Source: JAJEAO01 sp963667635
GTDB taxonomy: Bacteria > Acidobacteriota > Vicinamibacteria > Marinacidobacterales > Marinacidobacteraceae
Length of the DNA: 64,000 nt
Assembly: GCA_965232015.1 (NCBI GenBank)
Contig: OZ246946.1
Coordinates: 868,001 to 932,000, forward strand
Reading direction: 5' to 3'
Within the stretch, counting starts at the first letter, position 1. Each line of letters starts with the position of its first letter. The notes beneath the pieces are model-generated. The model searched no databases. It was not told the origin of the DNA and worked only from the letters and a program-made list of their open reading frames with translations. The position numbers were made by a program, and so were the translations under genes. This document shows positions 1 through 8,276 of this stretch, piece after piece.

Positions 1-309
1 GAGAACGCTCTCTCGGGCCGTTTCGTCCGATGGGTCGGCGGCCGCCCGGCGGCGGCTCTCGGCGATGGCGTCGTCCAGGGCCTTGTGCTCGCTGGCGAAC
101 GCGTCGCCGAGGCCCGACGGCGCCTGGTCCGCCTCCGTTTCGAAGGCGGTTTCGAGCTCTCCGATCGCCTGTTCGTAGAGAGCCTCGGCCTCGGTGGCCG
201 GGTGGGGCCGAAGATCCGCCTCCGGCGCCGTCTCGGCCCACGGCCGCATGATGAACAGCACCAGGGCGACGACCCCCAGTCCCGTCCAGAGCAGCTGGTC
301 CAGACGCAT
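1..309 (-). CDS. Membrane-anchored hypothetical protein, 3' end cut by window edge
   Basis: An open frame of 103 codons runs off the left edge without a stop. It starts at the ATG at 309, with GGGAG two bases upstream. The N-terminus (MRLDQLLW) leads into one hydrophobic segment (about residues 8-20). The rest is acidic and helical, with motifs such as LYEQAIGELETAF and a later stretch around LDDAIAESRRRAAADP. This pattern resembles the C-terminal periplasmic part of zinc-finger anti-sigma factors common in Acidobacteriota and Gemmatimonadota, but no zinc finger is present, so the function is unknown. It lies 30 bases downstream of the antiporter operon and is probably co-transcribed with it. 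Confidence 0.55.
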   Translation of the reverse strand, partial: MRLDQLLWTGLGVVALVLFIMRPWAETAPEADLRPHPATEAEALYEQAIGELETAFETEADQAPSGLGDAFASEHKALDDAIAESRRRAAADPSDETARESVL

Positions 310-339
310 GGCTCCCGGAGGTTAGCACCGCGGGCCGCG

Positions 340-2091
340 TCAGCCGGGCGACAGGAAGAACAGCCAGGCGACGATGGCGGCCGCGAAGAGTACGGTCCAG
401 CCGATGGGGCGCCGGAACGAGAATGGATCCCGGCGGGCCGTCCCGGTCGTCCCTCCGTCCGGGGCGGCCGCTTGCAGGAGGACGCGATTCGCCGTGGCCA
501 GGGCGCCCCTGCGCACCGCCTGCGCCAGCGGTCCGAAGGCGCGGGCGCCGGTGACGACCCAGCGGCCCGCCCGTCCGGGCGGGCCCCGGTAGATCCAGTC
601 GGTGTCGAGGTTCCGGGTCGCCGTGGGCGCGAGCCGGCGGGAGGCCACCGTGAACAGCGCCGCCGCGCCCACGAGAAGCTGGACGTTCGACGCCAGATGG
701 TCGGCGGTGAACGGGTGGTAGGTCGCCGCGAACGGAAGCATCCGGTAGAGGAGATCCGGCCGGACGCCGTAGAGCAGACAAAGCGCCGCGGTGATCCCCA
801 TCGCCGCCAGCAGGTTCGAGGGCAGGGGCCGGACGACGATGCCCCGGTCCTTCCCGAAGAACGCGAACCAGGGCAGCTTGAGTCCGACGGAGAGGAAGGT
901 GCCCACCGCCGCGAGCGAAAGGAGGAGCTCGGCGGCGTAGAGATGCGCCTCGCCCGCCGCGCTCAACGTCATGGACTTGCTGATGAACCCGTTGAACAGC
1001 GGAGCGCCCGAGATCGAGAACGCCCCCACCAGGTAGAGGAGCGCCGCGGTGGGCATGGACCGGAACAGACCGCCGAGGTCGGTCAGCTTCCGCCGCCCGG
1101 TCGCCTCGATCAGCGCGCCCGCCCCCATGAACAGAAGGGCCTTGTAGAGGATGTGGGAGTAGGCGTGGGCCGCCGCCCCGTTCAGCGCCAGCTCGGTGCC
1201 GATCCCCACGCCCGCGACCATGAACCCGACCTGGCTGATGATGTGGTAGCCCAGCAGCCGACGGACGTCGTTCTCGATGACGGCGAACACGACGCCGTAA
1301 AGCGCCATGGCCACGCCGAGCCCGACGAGCAGCTCCGTGCCGGGGAACAGGCGGAGCAGGGCGTACACCGCGGTCTTGGTGGTGAGCGCCGAACAGAAGA
1401 CGGCGCCCGAGGTGGAGGCCTCCGGGTAGGCGTCGGTGAGCCAGGCGTGAAGCGGCGGGATGGCCGCGTTCAGCCCGACCCCGAACAGGATGAGCCAGAA
1501 CGGCGGCCCGGCAGCCGTGAGGCGCGCGAGGTCGGGCAGACCCCCGGAGCTGCTCAGGTGAAGCACGATGCCGACGAACAGCGCGGCGCCCCCGACCGCG
1601 TGCACCAGGAGATAGCGCATTCCTGCCCGGCGTGACTCGGGCGTGCCGCCCTGCCAGATGAGCGCGACCGAGGTGATCGCCATCGCCTCCCAGAAAACGA
1701 AGAAGGTGATCCAGTCCCCCGCGAGGACGGTGGCGATGGCGGATGCGGCGTAGAGGAGGGCGGCGACGGTCTCGCCTGGTCCGAGGCGATGGGCGCCGTA
1801 GAGGAGTCCGAGGAGGGTGACGAGCGAGAACACGAGGGCGAACAGCACCCCGAGGTCGTCCGCGTGGAACCACACCAGATCGAAGCGTCCGACGCGGAAC
1901 TCCGCCGAACCGGGCGCCGCCCGCGAGGCGGCGAGGACCGCGGGGATCGCGAACCCGATCCCGAAGATCGGCGCCGCGCGCCGCGGCGTGGAACCCACCA
2001 CCGCCGCGATCCCGACTGCCAGCGCGCCGAGGGCCAGCCAGAGTCCGGGGTGGGCCAGCGGCGGCGCCGCGAGCCAGTCGAGGAGGCTCAC
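340..2091 (-). CDS. Mrp-type antiporter proton-channel subunit (NuoL/M/N family), third copy
   Basis: A polytopic membrane protein of about 583 residues in the proton-conducting family shared by complex I NuoL/M/N and MrpA/MrpD. Visible hallmarks are the loop PPLHAWLTDAYPEAS with the following TTKTAVYALLR helix, and GYHIISQVGFMVAG. These carry the lysine and histidine residues that form the channel axis in the family. The GTG start at 2091 overlaps the TGA of the upstream small gene (GTGA), so translation is probably coupled. A longer in-frame extension upstream is arginine-rich, non-membrane sequence lying inside the neighbouring genes and is not real. It is the most distal of three such subunits in this operon and likely acts in cation/proton exchange at the inner membrane. 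Confidence 0.9.
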   Translation of the reverse strand: MSLLDWLAAPPLAHPGLWLALGALAVGIAAVVGSTPRRAAPIFGIGFAIPAVLAASRAAPGSAEFRVGRFDLVWFHADDLGVLFALVFSLVTLLGLLYGAHRLGPGETVAALLYAASAIATVLAGDWITFFVFWEAMAITSVALIWQGGTPESRRAGMRYLLVHAVGGAALFVGIVLHLSSSGGLPDLARLTAAGPPFWLILFGVGLNAAIPPLHAWLTDAYPEASTSGAVFCSALTTKTAVYALLRLFPGTELLVGLGVAMALYGVVFAVIENDVRRLLGYHIISQVGFMVAGVGIGTELALNGAAAHAYSHILYKALLFMGAGALIEATGRRKLTDLGGLFRSMPTAALLYLVGAFSISGAPLFNGFISKSMTLSAAGEAHLYAAELLLSLAAVGTFLSVGLKLPWFAFFGKDRGIVVRPLPSNLLAAMGITAALCLLYGVRPDLLYRMLPFAATYHPFTADHLASNVQLLVGAAALFTVASRRLAPTATRNLDTDWIYRGPPGRAGRWVVTGARAFGPLAQAVRRGALATANRVLLQAAAPDGGTTGTARRDPFSFRRPIGWTVLFAAAIVAWLFFLSPG

Positions 2092-2321
2092 CCGCCGCCC
2101 TCCCGGTCGTACCAGGTCTCGCTCCGGGCGAGTCGCGGCTTGAGGGCGCCCCGGGCCACCAGGCCGAGGATCGCGGCGCCGACGAACCCGAAGCCGAGAT
2201 CCCACAGGGGAACCGAGTTCCAGAAGCCGCCGTGATGTTCCTCGCCCGCCATCAGGCCGAGCGCCTCGAGGCCGACGCCGAGGGCGGCGAACAGGGCGAG
2301 AAGGGCAACGACCCACCTCAT
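2088..2321 (-). CDS. Small conserved two-helix membrane protein of the antiporter operon
   Basis: A 77-residue protein with a hydrophobic N-terminal helix (about 3-24), a short polar HHGGFWNSVPLWD segment, a second helix (about 40-57) and a basic tail ending SETWYDREGGG. The pattern of FW..P...GFGFVG followed by a tail with R.E.WYD is one I associate with small proteins beside Mrp- or NADH-dehydrogenase-like clusters, but I cannot give it an established name. It overlaps both neighbours by four bases (ATGA upstream, GTGA downstream), which strongly suggests a subunit or assembly factor of the complex. Confidence 0.75.
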   Translation of the reverse strand: MRWVVALLALFAALGVGLEALGLMAGEEHHGGFWNSVPLWDLGFGFVGAAILGLVARGALKPRLARSETWYDREGGG

Positions 2322-3829
2322 GGCGCCGCTCCGGCGAGGGATTCGGCGCCGCCGTCCGCGACACTCAGCGCCGCCGCGTGGGCGAGCGACCAGAACCAGG
2401 GGCCGGCGTCCGGCGCCACGCCCAGCACGAGAGCGCACCCAATGGCGAACAGCGGCGGCGCGAGCAGCCAGGCCGAAGGGCGCGACACCCGTCCGCCCGG
2501 GCCCGGTTCGAACACCGCGATCCGCACGATGGGGAGGAAATAGGCGAGATTCAAGACGCCGCTCGCGACCAGCAACACCGGAACCCACATCTCGCCCGCC
2601 CGGACGCCGCCAAGCGCGATATTCCACTTGCTGAGGAATCCCGGCAGGAGCGGGATTCCGGCCATGCCGAGTCCTCCGAGGCCGAAGCAGAGGAACACGA
2701 GGGGCAGCCGGCGTCCCAGACCGGCGAGCTCCGAGATCCGCGACTTCCCGGTGGCCACCTGAATCACTCCGGCGCTCAGGAACAGGGTGATCTTCATGAA
2801 ACCGTGGGCCACGATGTGGAAGGCGGCCCCGGCGATCGCGAGCGGGGTGCCGATCGCGGCTCCGAGCACGATGTAGCTGAGCTGGCTCACCGTCGAGTAG
2901 GCGAGGCGGCGCTTGATGTGGTCTTCGCCGAGCGCCCGCACCGATGCGAACAGGATCGTCGCGCCCGCCAGCGCCGCGAGCGCGATGTCGAGGCCGAGAT
3001 CCGCCATGAGGTCCGGACCGAACACCCAGCCGGTGACGCGCAGGACCCCGAAGGCGCCCGCCTTCACCACCGCGACCGCATGGAGGAGGGCGCTCACCGG
3101 AGTCGGCGCCACCATCGCCGCCGGGAGCCAGGCGTGGAGCGGCAGGACCGCGGCCTTCGTGCCCACGCCGACCAGGAACAGCACGAACAGGATTCGCAGC
3201 GCGGTGTCCCCGGCGGCGCCGGAGAGGAACCCCCCGGGGGTGAACCCGGCGCCCGGCGCGATCTCGGCCGCCCACGCCACCGCCGCGAACAGGAGTTGAC
3301 CCCCAAGCAGCGTGTAGGCCAGGTACGCCCGGCCCGAACGGAGGACCTTCGCCGAACGCTTGTGGACGACCAGCGGCCAGGTGGCGAGCGTGAGCGCCTC
3401 GAAACCGATGAGGAACGTGAGCGGATTCGCCGCCAGCGCGATGGTGGCGGCGGCGGAGGCGGAGACCGCGAACGCAGCGAAGAATCCGGCGCGATGCCGC
3501 ATCTGGAGCGTCCGGACGTAAGACGCCGAGTAGATGGAGGTGACCAGCCACAGCAAGGACGCCAGGGTCAGGAACAGCACTCCCAGCGGATCCGCCCGGA
3601 ACTGGATGCCAGCGCCGGGGAGGAACGGCAGTTCCGGTGTCACCAGAATGAACCCGGCCAGCGCGTAGCGCGCCATCATCACCGCCGTGACGAGCTGGAA
3701 TCCGGCCGCCATGAACGTCCACGTCTCCCGCAACGCCGGGTAGCGGCGGGCGTGGAAGATCCCGAGCGCAGCCACCAGGCCGAGCCCGACCGCGATGAAC
3801 GGGAGGTGGGTGACGATCTCTTCGGTCAT
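2318..3829 (-). CDS. Mrp-type antiporter proton-channel subunit, NuoL-like second copy
   Basis: A polytopic membrane protein of 503 residues. The central segment TKAAVLPLHAWLPAAMVAPT, followed by PVSALLHAVAVVKAG, is the signature of the NuoL/MrpA-type proton channel. YSTVSQLSYIVLGAAIG and AFHIVAHGFMKITLFLSAG are the matching later helices with conserved histidine and lysine. It starts at an ATG overlapping the upstream stop (ATGA) and ends overlapping the small gene downstream. Length is that of a bare antiporter-like subunit, without the C-terminal extension that makes MrpA about 800 residues. The extension's functions sit in separate genes here (5737-6812). Confidence 0.92.
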   Translation of the reverse strand: MTEEIVTHLPFIAVGLGLVAALGIFHARRYPALRETWTFMAAGFQLVTAVMMARYALAGFILVTPELPFLPGAGIQFRADPLGVLFLTLASLLWLVTSIYSASYVRTLQMRHRAGFFAAFAVSASAAATIALAANPLTFLIGFEALTLATWPLVVHKRSAKVLRSGRAYLAYTLLGGQLLFAAVAWAAEIAPGAGFTPGGFLSGAAGDTALRILFVLFLVGVGTKAAVLPLHAWLPAAMVAPTPVSALLHAVAVVKAGAFGVLRVTGWVFGPDLMADLGLDIALAALAGATILFASVRALGEDHIKRRLAYSTVSQLSYIVLGAAIGTPLAIAGAAFHIVAHGFMKITLFLSAGVIQVATGKSRISELAGLGRRLPLVFLCFGLGGLGMAGIPLLPGFLSKWNIALGGVRAGEMWVPVLLVASGVLNLAYFLPIVRIAVFEPGPGGRVSRPSAWLLAPPLFAIGCALVLGVAPDAGPWFWSLAHAAALSVADGGAESLAGAAP

Positions 3830-5334
3830 CGCGCCTCCGGGCCGGGCCCGGTCACGGCTTCCACCGCCCCCGCGACGAACCCGTCTTCCACCACCGCCGA
3901 GAACACGCCTCCGAGAAGGACCAGGGCCGCGAGCGCGAGGACCGGCGCGGTGAGCGACCGGGAGAGCGCCGGCGGGGGGCTCTCCGGCGCCGGCGGCGGT
4001 CGGAACCACATCCCTTCGAGGACGCGAAGGAAGTACATCGCCGCCAGCGCGCTCGATGCCATCAGCGCCCCGAAGGCGGCGACTCCGGCGGCGCCGCCCT
4101 CGGCGAGCGAAGCCTGAAGCAGCAGCAGCTTGGAGCTGAACCCGGCCGTCGGAGGCAGGCCGATCATCGAGAACGCGGCGACGGTCAGCGCCGCCGCGGT
4201 CCACGGAGTCCGCCGACCGAGACCCCGGATGGTCCGGCGGTCGCCGGCGCCGAGCGCCTCCGCGAGCCCTCCCGCGCCCAGGAACAAACACCCCTTGGCG
4301 AGGGCGTGGGCCACGACGTGGAACAGCGCGCCGGCGAGCGCGAGCGGGGAGCCGATCCCCACCGCGAGCAGGATGGCGCCCATCGCCGAGATGCTCGACC
4401 AGGCGAGCATCCTCGGGATATCGCGCTGGGCGAGCGCCATCGCGCCGCCGACGAGGACCCCGAGAGCGCCCAGCCAGATCATCGTCTCGAGCGCCATCGT
4501 TCCCGCCGGGATCCCCCGGAGCGTCTCGCCGAGGAGGCGGAGCAGGGCGTAGGCGCTGACCTTGGCCATGACGGCGGCGATGAACCCGCCGGCCGGAGCC
4601 GGCGCGAACACGTAGGCGTCGGGCAACCAGCCGTGGAGCGGGAACAGCGCCGCCTTGATCGCGAGCCCGGCCGCGATGAGCGAAACGGCCACCGCGAGCG
4701 CGGCGCCTCCTTCCACGCCGGGCAGGCGGGCGGCCAGGTCGTCCATGTTCAGGGTTCCGGTGAGCCCGTAGAGGAAGCCGACGCCGAGGAGGTAGAGCGA
4801 GCCGGCGGCGGTGCCGGCGATGAGGTAGCGGAACGCCGCGACGGTGGCGCGGCCGCCGCCGGAGGCCACCAGGGTGTAAACGGCGAGCGAGGAGATCTCG
4901 AGGAAAACGAACAGGTTGAAGACGTCCCGGGTCGCGGCGATCCCGACCAGACCCGCCACCAGCATCGAGAGGGCGCCCCGCACCAGCCCCTCGCGGACGG
5001 GGCTGGCGCGTCGAGCCGAGCCGCGGCCCTGATCCACCGGCGCCGAGGCGACGAAGCAGGACAGGCCGGTGACGAGCAGCACGATGAGCGCGCTCAGTCC
5101 GTCGAGCCGGAGCTCGATCCCGAACGGCCCCGGCCAGCCCCCCATGCGGTGGGCGATGGCCTCCCCGGTGGTCGCCGTTCGAGCGAAGACCGCGGCCGCG
5201 GCGGCGAAGGTGAGGAGGTGGAGGACGAGCGCGGGCCACCGGGTTCCTCGCCGCGAGAGGATGGCCATCATCGGCAGGAGGGCCGCTCCCGCAAGGGGCA
5301 GGGCCACGACCAGCCCGGCGAGGGTCTGGTCCAT
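3826..5334 (-). CDS. mrpD: Mrp-type antiporter proton-channel subunit, MrpD-like first copy
   Basis: A 502-residue polytopic protein of the NuoL/M/N family. AIKAALFPLHGWLPDAYVFA, followed by a PAPAGGFIAAVMAKVSAYALLR-type helix, is close to the MrpD version of the channel motif. SSISAMGAILLAVGIG and ALFHVVAHALAKGCLFLGAG follow. The ATG at 5334 is one base after the stop of the upstream mrpC gene. An in-frame upstream extension lies inside mrpC and is rejected. As the first large subunit after MrpC it occupies the usual position of MrpD. Confidence 0.9.
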   Translation of the reverse strand: MDQTLAGLVVALPLAGAALLPMMAILSRRGTRWPALVLHLLTFAAAAAVFARTATTGEAIAHRMGGWPGPFGIELRLDGLSALIVLLVTGLSCFVASAPVDQGRGSARRASPVREGLVRGALSMLVAGLVGIAATRDVFNLFVFLEISSLAVYTLVASGGGRATVAAFRYLIAGTAAGSLYLLGVGFLYGLTGTLNMDDLAARLPGVEGGAALAVAVSLIAAGLAIKAALFPLHGWLPDAYVFAPAPAGGFIAAVMAKVSAYALLRLLGETLRGIPAGTMALETMIWLGALGVLVGGAMALAQRDIPRMLAWSSISAMGAILLAVGIGSPLALAGALFHVVAHALAKGCLFLGAGGLAEALGAGDRRTIRGLGRRTPWTAAALTVAAFSMIGLPPTAGFSSKLLLLQASLAEGGAAGVAAFGALMASSALAAMYFLRVLEGMWFRPPPAPESPPPALSRSLTAPVLALAALVLLGGVFSAVVEDGFVAGAVEAVTGPGPEAR

Positions 5335-5335
5335 C

Positions 5336-5740
5336 TCAGGGGCTCTCCGGTCCGGAGTCCGCCGGCGTTCCGCCGCCCGCGCCCCCCCGGGTCGCATGCA
5401 GCCGGGCGAGGAGCGTGTCCTCGTTCAGGCTCCCGAAGCGCCGCCAGATGCGGATGAGCAGGCCGAGCGCGAGCCCGGTGGTCGCCACCGAGACCACGAT
5501 CGCCGTGAGCATCAGGGTGTGCGGCAGCGGGTTCATGAAGTCGGCGGCGACGGCCTCCGTCTCCCACGGCTCGAGAATCGGGACGCGGCCCCCGTCCTTG
5601 GCGGAGAGCGCGATGAAGAACACGATGACCGCGACCTGCATCACGTTCATCGCGAGCAGCTTGCGAATCAGGTTCGGCAGCAGGACCATGCCGCCGATTC
5701 CGAGCGTGAACAGCGCGGCGGCGAGCACGTACGGAGTCAT
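5336..5740 (-). CDS. mrpC: Antiporter subunit C (NuoK-like)
   Basis: 134 residues with three predicted helices. The segment MVLLPNLIRKLLAMNVMQVA is the NuoK/MrpC signature (GxxxxPNLxRKLxxMxVMQ), and the third helix (LMLTAIVVSVATTGLALGLL) matches the LTAIVV..A..A..L pattern of this family. Its start overlaps the 3' end of the mrpB-type gene (ATGA). MrpC partners MrpA and MrpD in the membrane arm. Confidence 0.92.
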   Translation of the reverse strand: MTPYVLAAALFTLGIGGMVLLPNLIRKLLAMNVMQVAVIVFFIALSAKDGGRVPILEPWETEAVAADFMNPLPHTLMLTAIVVSVATTGLALGLLIRIWRRFGSLNEDTLLARLHATRGGAGGGTPADSGPESP

Positions 5741-6558
5741 CCCGTCCCCTCCGCCTCGACCGGCGCCTCGTCGTCGTCCGCGAGCGGCCGGCCGGTTTCC
5801 GAGATGCCGACCACGATCGTCTCGAACAGCACCGCGACCGTTCCGGAGACCGCGAGGAACACCGCGGCCTCGATCCCGAGGGTCGCGAGCTCCCGCACAT
5901 GGGCCGGATCGTCCCCGAGGGGAAGCACGCCGTAGTCGAGGAAGGCTCCGCCCAGAGCCATCGTCGCGAACCCGATCCCGACGTAGAGGAGGAGTCCCGC
6001 CGACGCGAGCAGGAACGAGTGACGGAGTCCGGGGCCGAACCGGGTCATCGTCCGGCCCGGGCGCGGTGGTCCCCAGACCAGCCGGAGGGCGACGAGCCCG
6101 AGTCCGAACAGGACGCCGCCCTGGAAACCCCCACCGGGGCTGACGTGCCCGTGGACCAGGACGTACACCGCGAAGACGAGGAGAAACGGGACCAGCACGC
6201 GGGCGGCGGTGTCGAGGAGGAGGCTGTCCACCCGATAGGACAGCCCGGGCCCGGGACGATCGCGGCGCGGCCCGCCGACGGAGCCGGCCAGGATCACGAA
6301 CACCCCGAGGCCAGCGGCGAAGATGACGGCCGTCTCGCCCAGGGTGTCGTAGCCCCGATAGTCGGCGAGCACCGCGGTGACCATGTTCAGGGCTCCGGTC
6401 TCGCGCCGCGCGTCCTCGATGAACCGGGGAGAGAGATGGGTCGAGGCGGGTGAGTCCGGATCGCCGACGGGCGGCAGGTCGCGGACGCCGGCGAGCAGAC
6501 CGACGAACAGGAGTCCGAGGATCAGCGCCGCCACCGCGGGCCGGAGCCAGCGGGTCAC
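5737..6558 (-). CDS. mrpB: MbhE-MrpB fusion subunit of the antiporter
   Basis: 273 residues in two parts. Residues 1 to about 100 hold an N-terminal helix, a periplasmic loop and NMVTAVLADYRGYDTLGE, the segment found at the C-terminus of MrpA and in MbhE of membrane-bound hydrogenases. The second part is MrpB: a helix with FLLVFAVYVLVHGHVSPGGG, then FQGGVLFGLGLVALRL and further helices. The GTG start at 6558 overlaps the upstream stop (GTGA). In Bacillus-type Mrp the first part is fused to MrpA; here it is fused to MrpB. Confidence 0.9.
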   Translation of the reverse strand: MTRWLRPAVAALILGLLFVGLLAGVRDLPPVGDPDSPASTHLSPRFIEDARRETGALNMVTAVLADYRGYDTLGETAVIFAAGLGVFVILAGSVGGPRRDRPGPGLSYRVDSLLLDTAARVLVPFLLVFAVYVLVHGHVSPGGGFQGGVLFGLGLVALRLVWGPPRPGRTMTRFGPGLRHSFLLASAGLLLYVGIGFATMALGGAFLDYGVLPLGDDPAHVRELATLGIEAAVFLAVSGTVAVLFETIVVGISETGRPLADDDEAPVEAEGTG

Positions 6559-6812
6559 CGGTCCAGCCTCCGGGAGGTGCGGAAGGTGGCGGCCACCAGC
6601 AGGATCGTCGTCAGGGCGCCGCCCACGCACGCTTCGGTGAAGGCGACGTCCACCGCCCCGAGGACCGCGAACCAGGCCGCGGCGGCGAAGCTGAACACGC
6701 CGAACAGCGCGGCCGCCACCAGCAGGTCGTTCACGAGCAGCGCCACGGCGCCGGTGACGAGCATGGTGGCGAGCAGACCGATCGCGATCAGACCGCCGGG
6801 GTCCAGGGTCAT
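6555..6812 (-). CDS. MbhD/DUF4040-like antiporter subunit
   Basis: An 85-residue, three-helix membrane protein. LVNDLLVAAALFGVFSF and AVDVAFTEACVGGALTTIL match the DUF4040/MbhD domain, which otherwise forms the penultimate C-terminal module of MrpA. The conserved glutamate in FTEACVG is the likely ion-path residue. It overlaps mrpG upstream and the MbhE-MrpB gene downstream by four bases each. With its neighbour it supplies, as separate polypeptides, what single-chain MrpA carries at its C-terminus. Confidence 0.88.
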   Translation of the reverse strand: MTLDPGGLIAIGLLATMLVTGAVALLVNDLLVAAALFGVFSFAAAAWFAVLGAVDVAFTEACVGGALTTILLVAATFRTSRRLDR

Positions 6813-7183
6813 CGGGGCGGCCTGCCCGTCCGTTCCCCGTCTCCGGGCGAGGACCCCGGGGGTTCGCCCGCCGACTCCGCCCTCCACACCGGCACGCCCG
6901 CGAGTCGCGCGGCGCGGGCGAGCGCGTGGGTAGCGGTCGGATTCGCCATGGCGAGGATGGTCCAGACGAGGGCCAGCTTGAGCCCCAGGACGAAGTCCCC
7001 GGACAGGAGCGCGAGGGCCAGGGTGGCGAAACCGAGGGCGGCGGTGTCGCATTTCCCGACCGCATGGAGCCGCGAATAGAAGTCGGGGAGACGGAGGATC
7101 CCGACGACGGCGGCGACGGTGAACGCGAGAGACGCGACGAGCAGCGCGGTCGCGACCGCCTCCATCGGCGTGATGGCGGGCAT
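6809..7183 (-). CDS. mrpG: Antiporter subunit G
   Basis: 124 residues. Three helices and the motif VVGILRLPDFYSRLHAVGKC are diagnostic of MrpG/MnhG (G..R.PD.Y.R.HA..K). KLALVWTILAMANPTATHALA matches the family's third helix and the NP.A.HA..RAA tail. The roughly 25 C-terminal residues are polar and low in complexity. Start and stop codons overlap both neighbours (TGATG with mrpF). Confidence 0.93.
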   Translation of the reverse strand: MPAITPMEAVATALLVASLAFTVAAVVGILRLPDFYSRLHAVGKCDTAALGFATLALALLSGDFVLGLKLALVWTILAMANPTATHALARAARLAGVPVWRAESAGEPPGSSPGDGERTGRPPR

Positions 7184-7449
7184 CAGGCTCCGCTCCGCTT
7201 CTCGAAGTACTTGGCGACCGCGAGGATCGCCAGAAAACCGATGAGGGCGTAGGCGAGGGCGATGTCGGTGAACATCTCGGGCTGTCCGGAAAGCTGCCCC
7301 ACCACGAGGAACAGCATCAGCGCCTTGGTTCCGATGAGGGCCAGTCCCGCCAGGCGATCCCACAGCGTCGGGCCCCGGAAGATGCGGACGAGGGAGCCGA
7401 GGGCCGCGAGGACGAGGGCCCCGGCGAAGCCGCCGAGAATCCAGGACAT
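7183..7449 (-). CDS. mrpF: Antiporter subunit F
   Basis: 88 residues, three helices. RIFRGPTLWDRLAGLALIGT is the MrpF/MnhF motif (R...GP...DR..AL...G), and MFTDIALAYALIGFLAILAVAKYFE is the typical C-terminal helix and tail. It is a small membrane subunit of the hetero-oligomeric antiporter. It lies 23 bases after the stop of mrpE and overlaps mrpG. Confidence 0.93.
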   Translation of the reverse strand: MSWILGGFAGALVLAALGSLVRIFRGPTLWDRLAGLALIGTKALMLFLVVGQLSGQPEMFTDIALAYALIGFLAILAVAKYFEKRSGA

Positions 7450-7472
7450 CGGGTCGCCGCCGGTCCGTGGTT

Positions 7473-8012
7473 CTAGTGGTCGGCCTTCCCGGCGGCGTAG
7501 AGGCGGCGGACGCGATCGGCGATCGCTCCGCCATCCCGGCCGAGTCCGGAGGCGGAGCGGGCGTCGAGGGCGTGGACCGTGAGGCTGTCCTCGTCGCAGC
7601 CGATCGTGACCGTCCCCGGCGTCAGGGTGATCGAGTGCGCCAGCGTGAGCCGGGCGACCGGGTGGGGCAGCGCGTCCTCAATGGTCACGACGGTGGGTCG
7701 GATCGGCAGCCGGGGGTTCAGGACGATCCGCGCCACGTGAATGGCCGAGCGGAGGATCTCGACGAGGAGCCAGCCGAGGTAGGCGAGGGGGCGGTGGACC
7801 AGCACGATGGTTCGGGCGAACTTCCGCCCGGGCATGGACACCGGAGGGAGCCGGTAAACGCGCTGTGTGACCGCCGCGACGACGACCGCGGTCAGCAGAC
7901 CGATGCCGAGGTGGAAGGCGTCCAGCTTGCCGGACAGCACCACCCAGAAACCGAACAGCGGGAGCGCGGCGGCCAGCAGGGGGCCGGCGGAGAGAGTGCG
8001 CCGGTCGGTCAT
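7473..8012 (-). CDS. mrpE: Antiporter subunit E, first gene of the operon
   Basis: 179 residues. N-terminal helices are followed by the cytoplasmic domain with LVEILRSAIHVARIVLNP, then TLAHSITLTPGTVTI, which is the MrpE/MnhE signature (A.SITLTPGT). The ATG at 8012 is chosen because an upstream in-frame extension lies in the palindromic element at 8041-8264. A TAGCAT hexamer ten bases upstream of the ATG is a possible -10 box. As the first gene it defines the promoter end of a nine-gene operon. Confidence 0.92.
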   Translation of the reverse strand: MTDRRTLSAGPLLAAALPLFGFWVVLSGKLDAFHLGIGLLTAVVVAAVTQRVYRLPPVSMPGRKFARTIVLVHRPLAYLGWLLVEILRSAIHVARIVLNPRLPIRPTVVTIEDALPHPVARLTLAHSITLTPGTVTIGCDEDSLTVHALDARSASGLGRDGGAIADRVRRLYAAGKADH

Positions 8013-8040
8013 GCCTGCGCGAATGCTACGCCCGCCAATC

Positions 8041-8264
8041 CAGCCTGTGGACAAAGTCACGCGGCCCGGTTCTCCCGGTAGGGGCTCGAGCGGCGATGCA
8101 TCCCGCCTGAACGCGCCCCTCCGCTTCGCTCCGGGGCGCTCTTCGTTGCGCATCGGTCGGAATACACTCGGTATTCCTCCCTCGCGCGCCGCCCCTACCG
8201 GGAGAACCGGGTCAGCCGGGCGCCTCGCCACTCTCGGTGCTCACGCGACTTTATCCACAGGCTG
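8041..8264. repeat. 224-bp palindromic (MITE-like) element with DnaA-box-like ends
   Basis: Outer arms of 18 bp (8041-8058 and 8247-8264) are inverted repeats with one mismatch. Inner arms of 21 bp (8065-8085 and 8191-8211) are perfect inverted repeats. Further small hairpins lie inside, for example GAATAC/GTATTC and GCGCCCC/GGGGCGC. The right outer arm contains TTATCCACA, a perfect DnaA box, and the left contains the complement of TTGTCCACA. The inner arm shares TACCGGGAGAACCGG with the dispersed repeat family of this window. It fills the spacer between mrpE and the barrel gene. No open frame inside resembles a protein. Confidence 0.85.
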
Positions 8265-8276
8265 AATCGGCCGGCG

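Noticed and set aside
85..1635. Plus-strand open frame of 516 codons at the left end
   Set aside because: Opposite strand of the antiporter channel subunit. The sequence is polar and low in complexity, while the minus strand shows clear channel motifs.
8041..8264. Chromosomal replication origin suggested by DnaA boxes
   Set aside because: Only two boxes, no AT-rich unwinding region and no dnaA, dnaN or gyrB nearby. Treated as a palindromic element instead.
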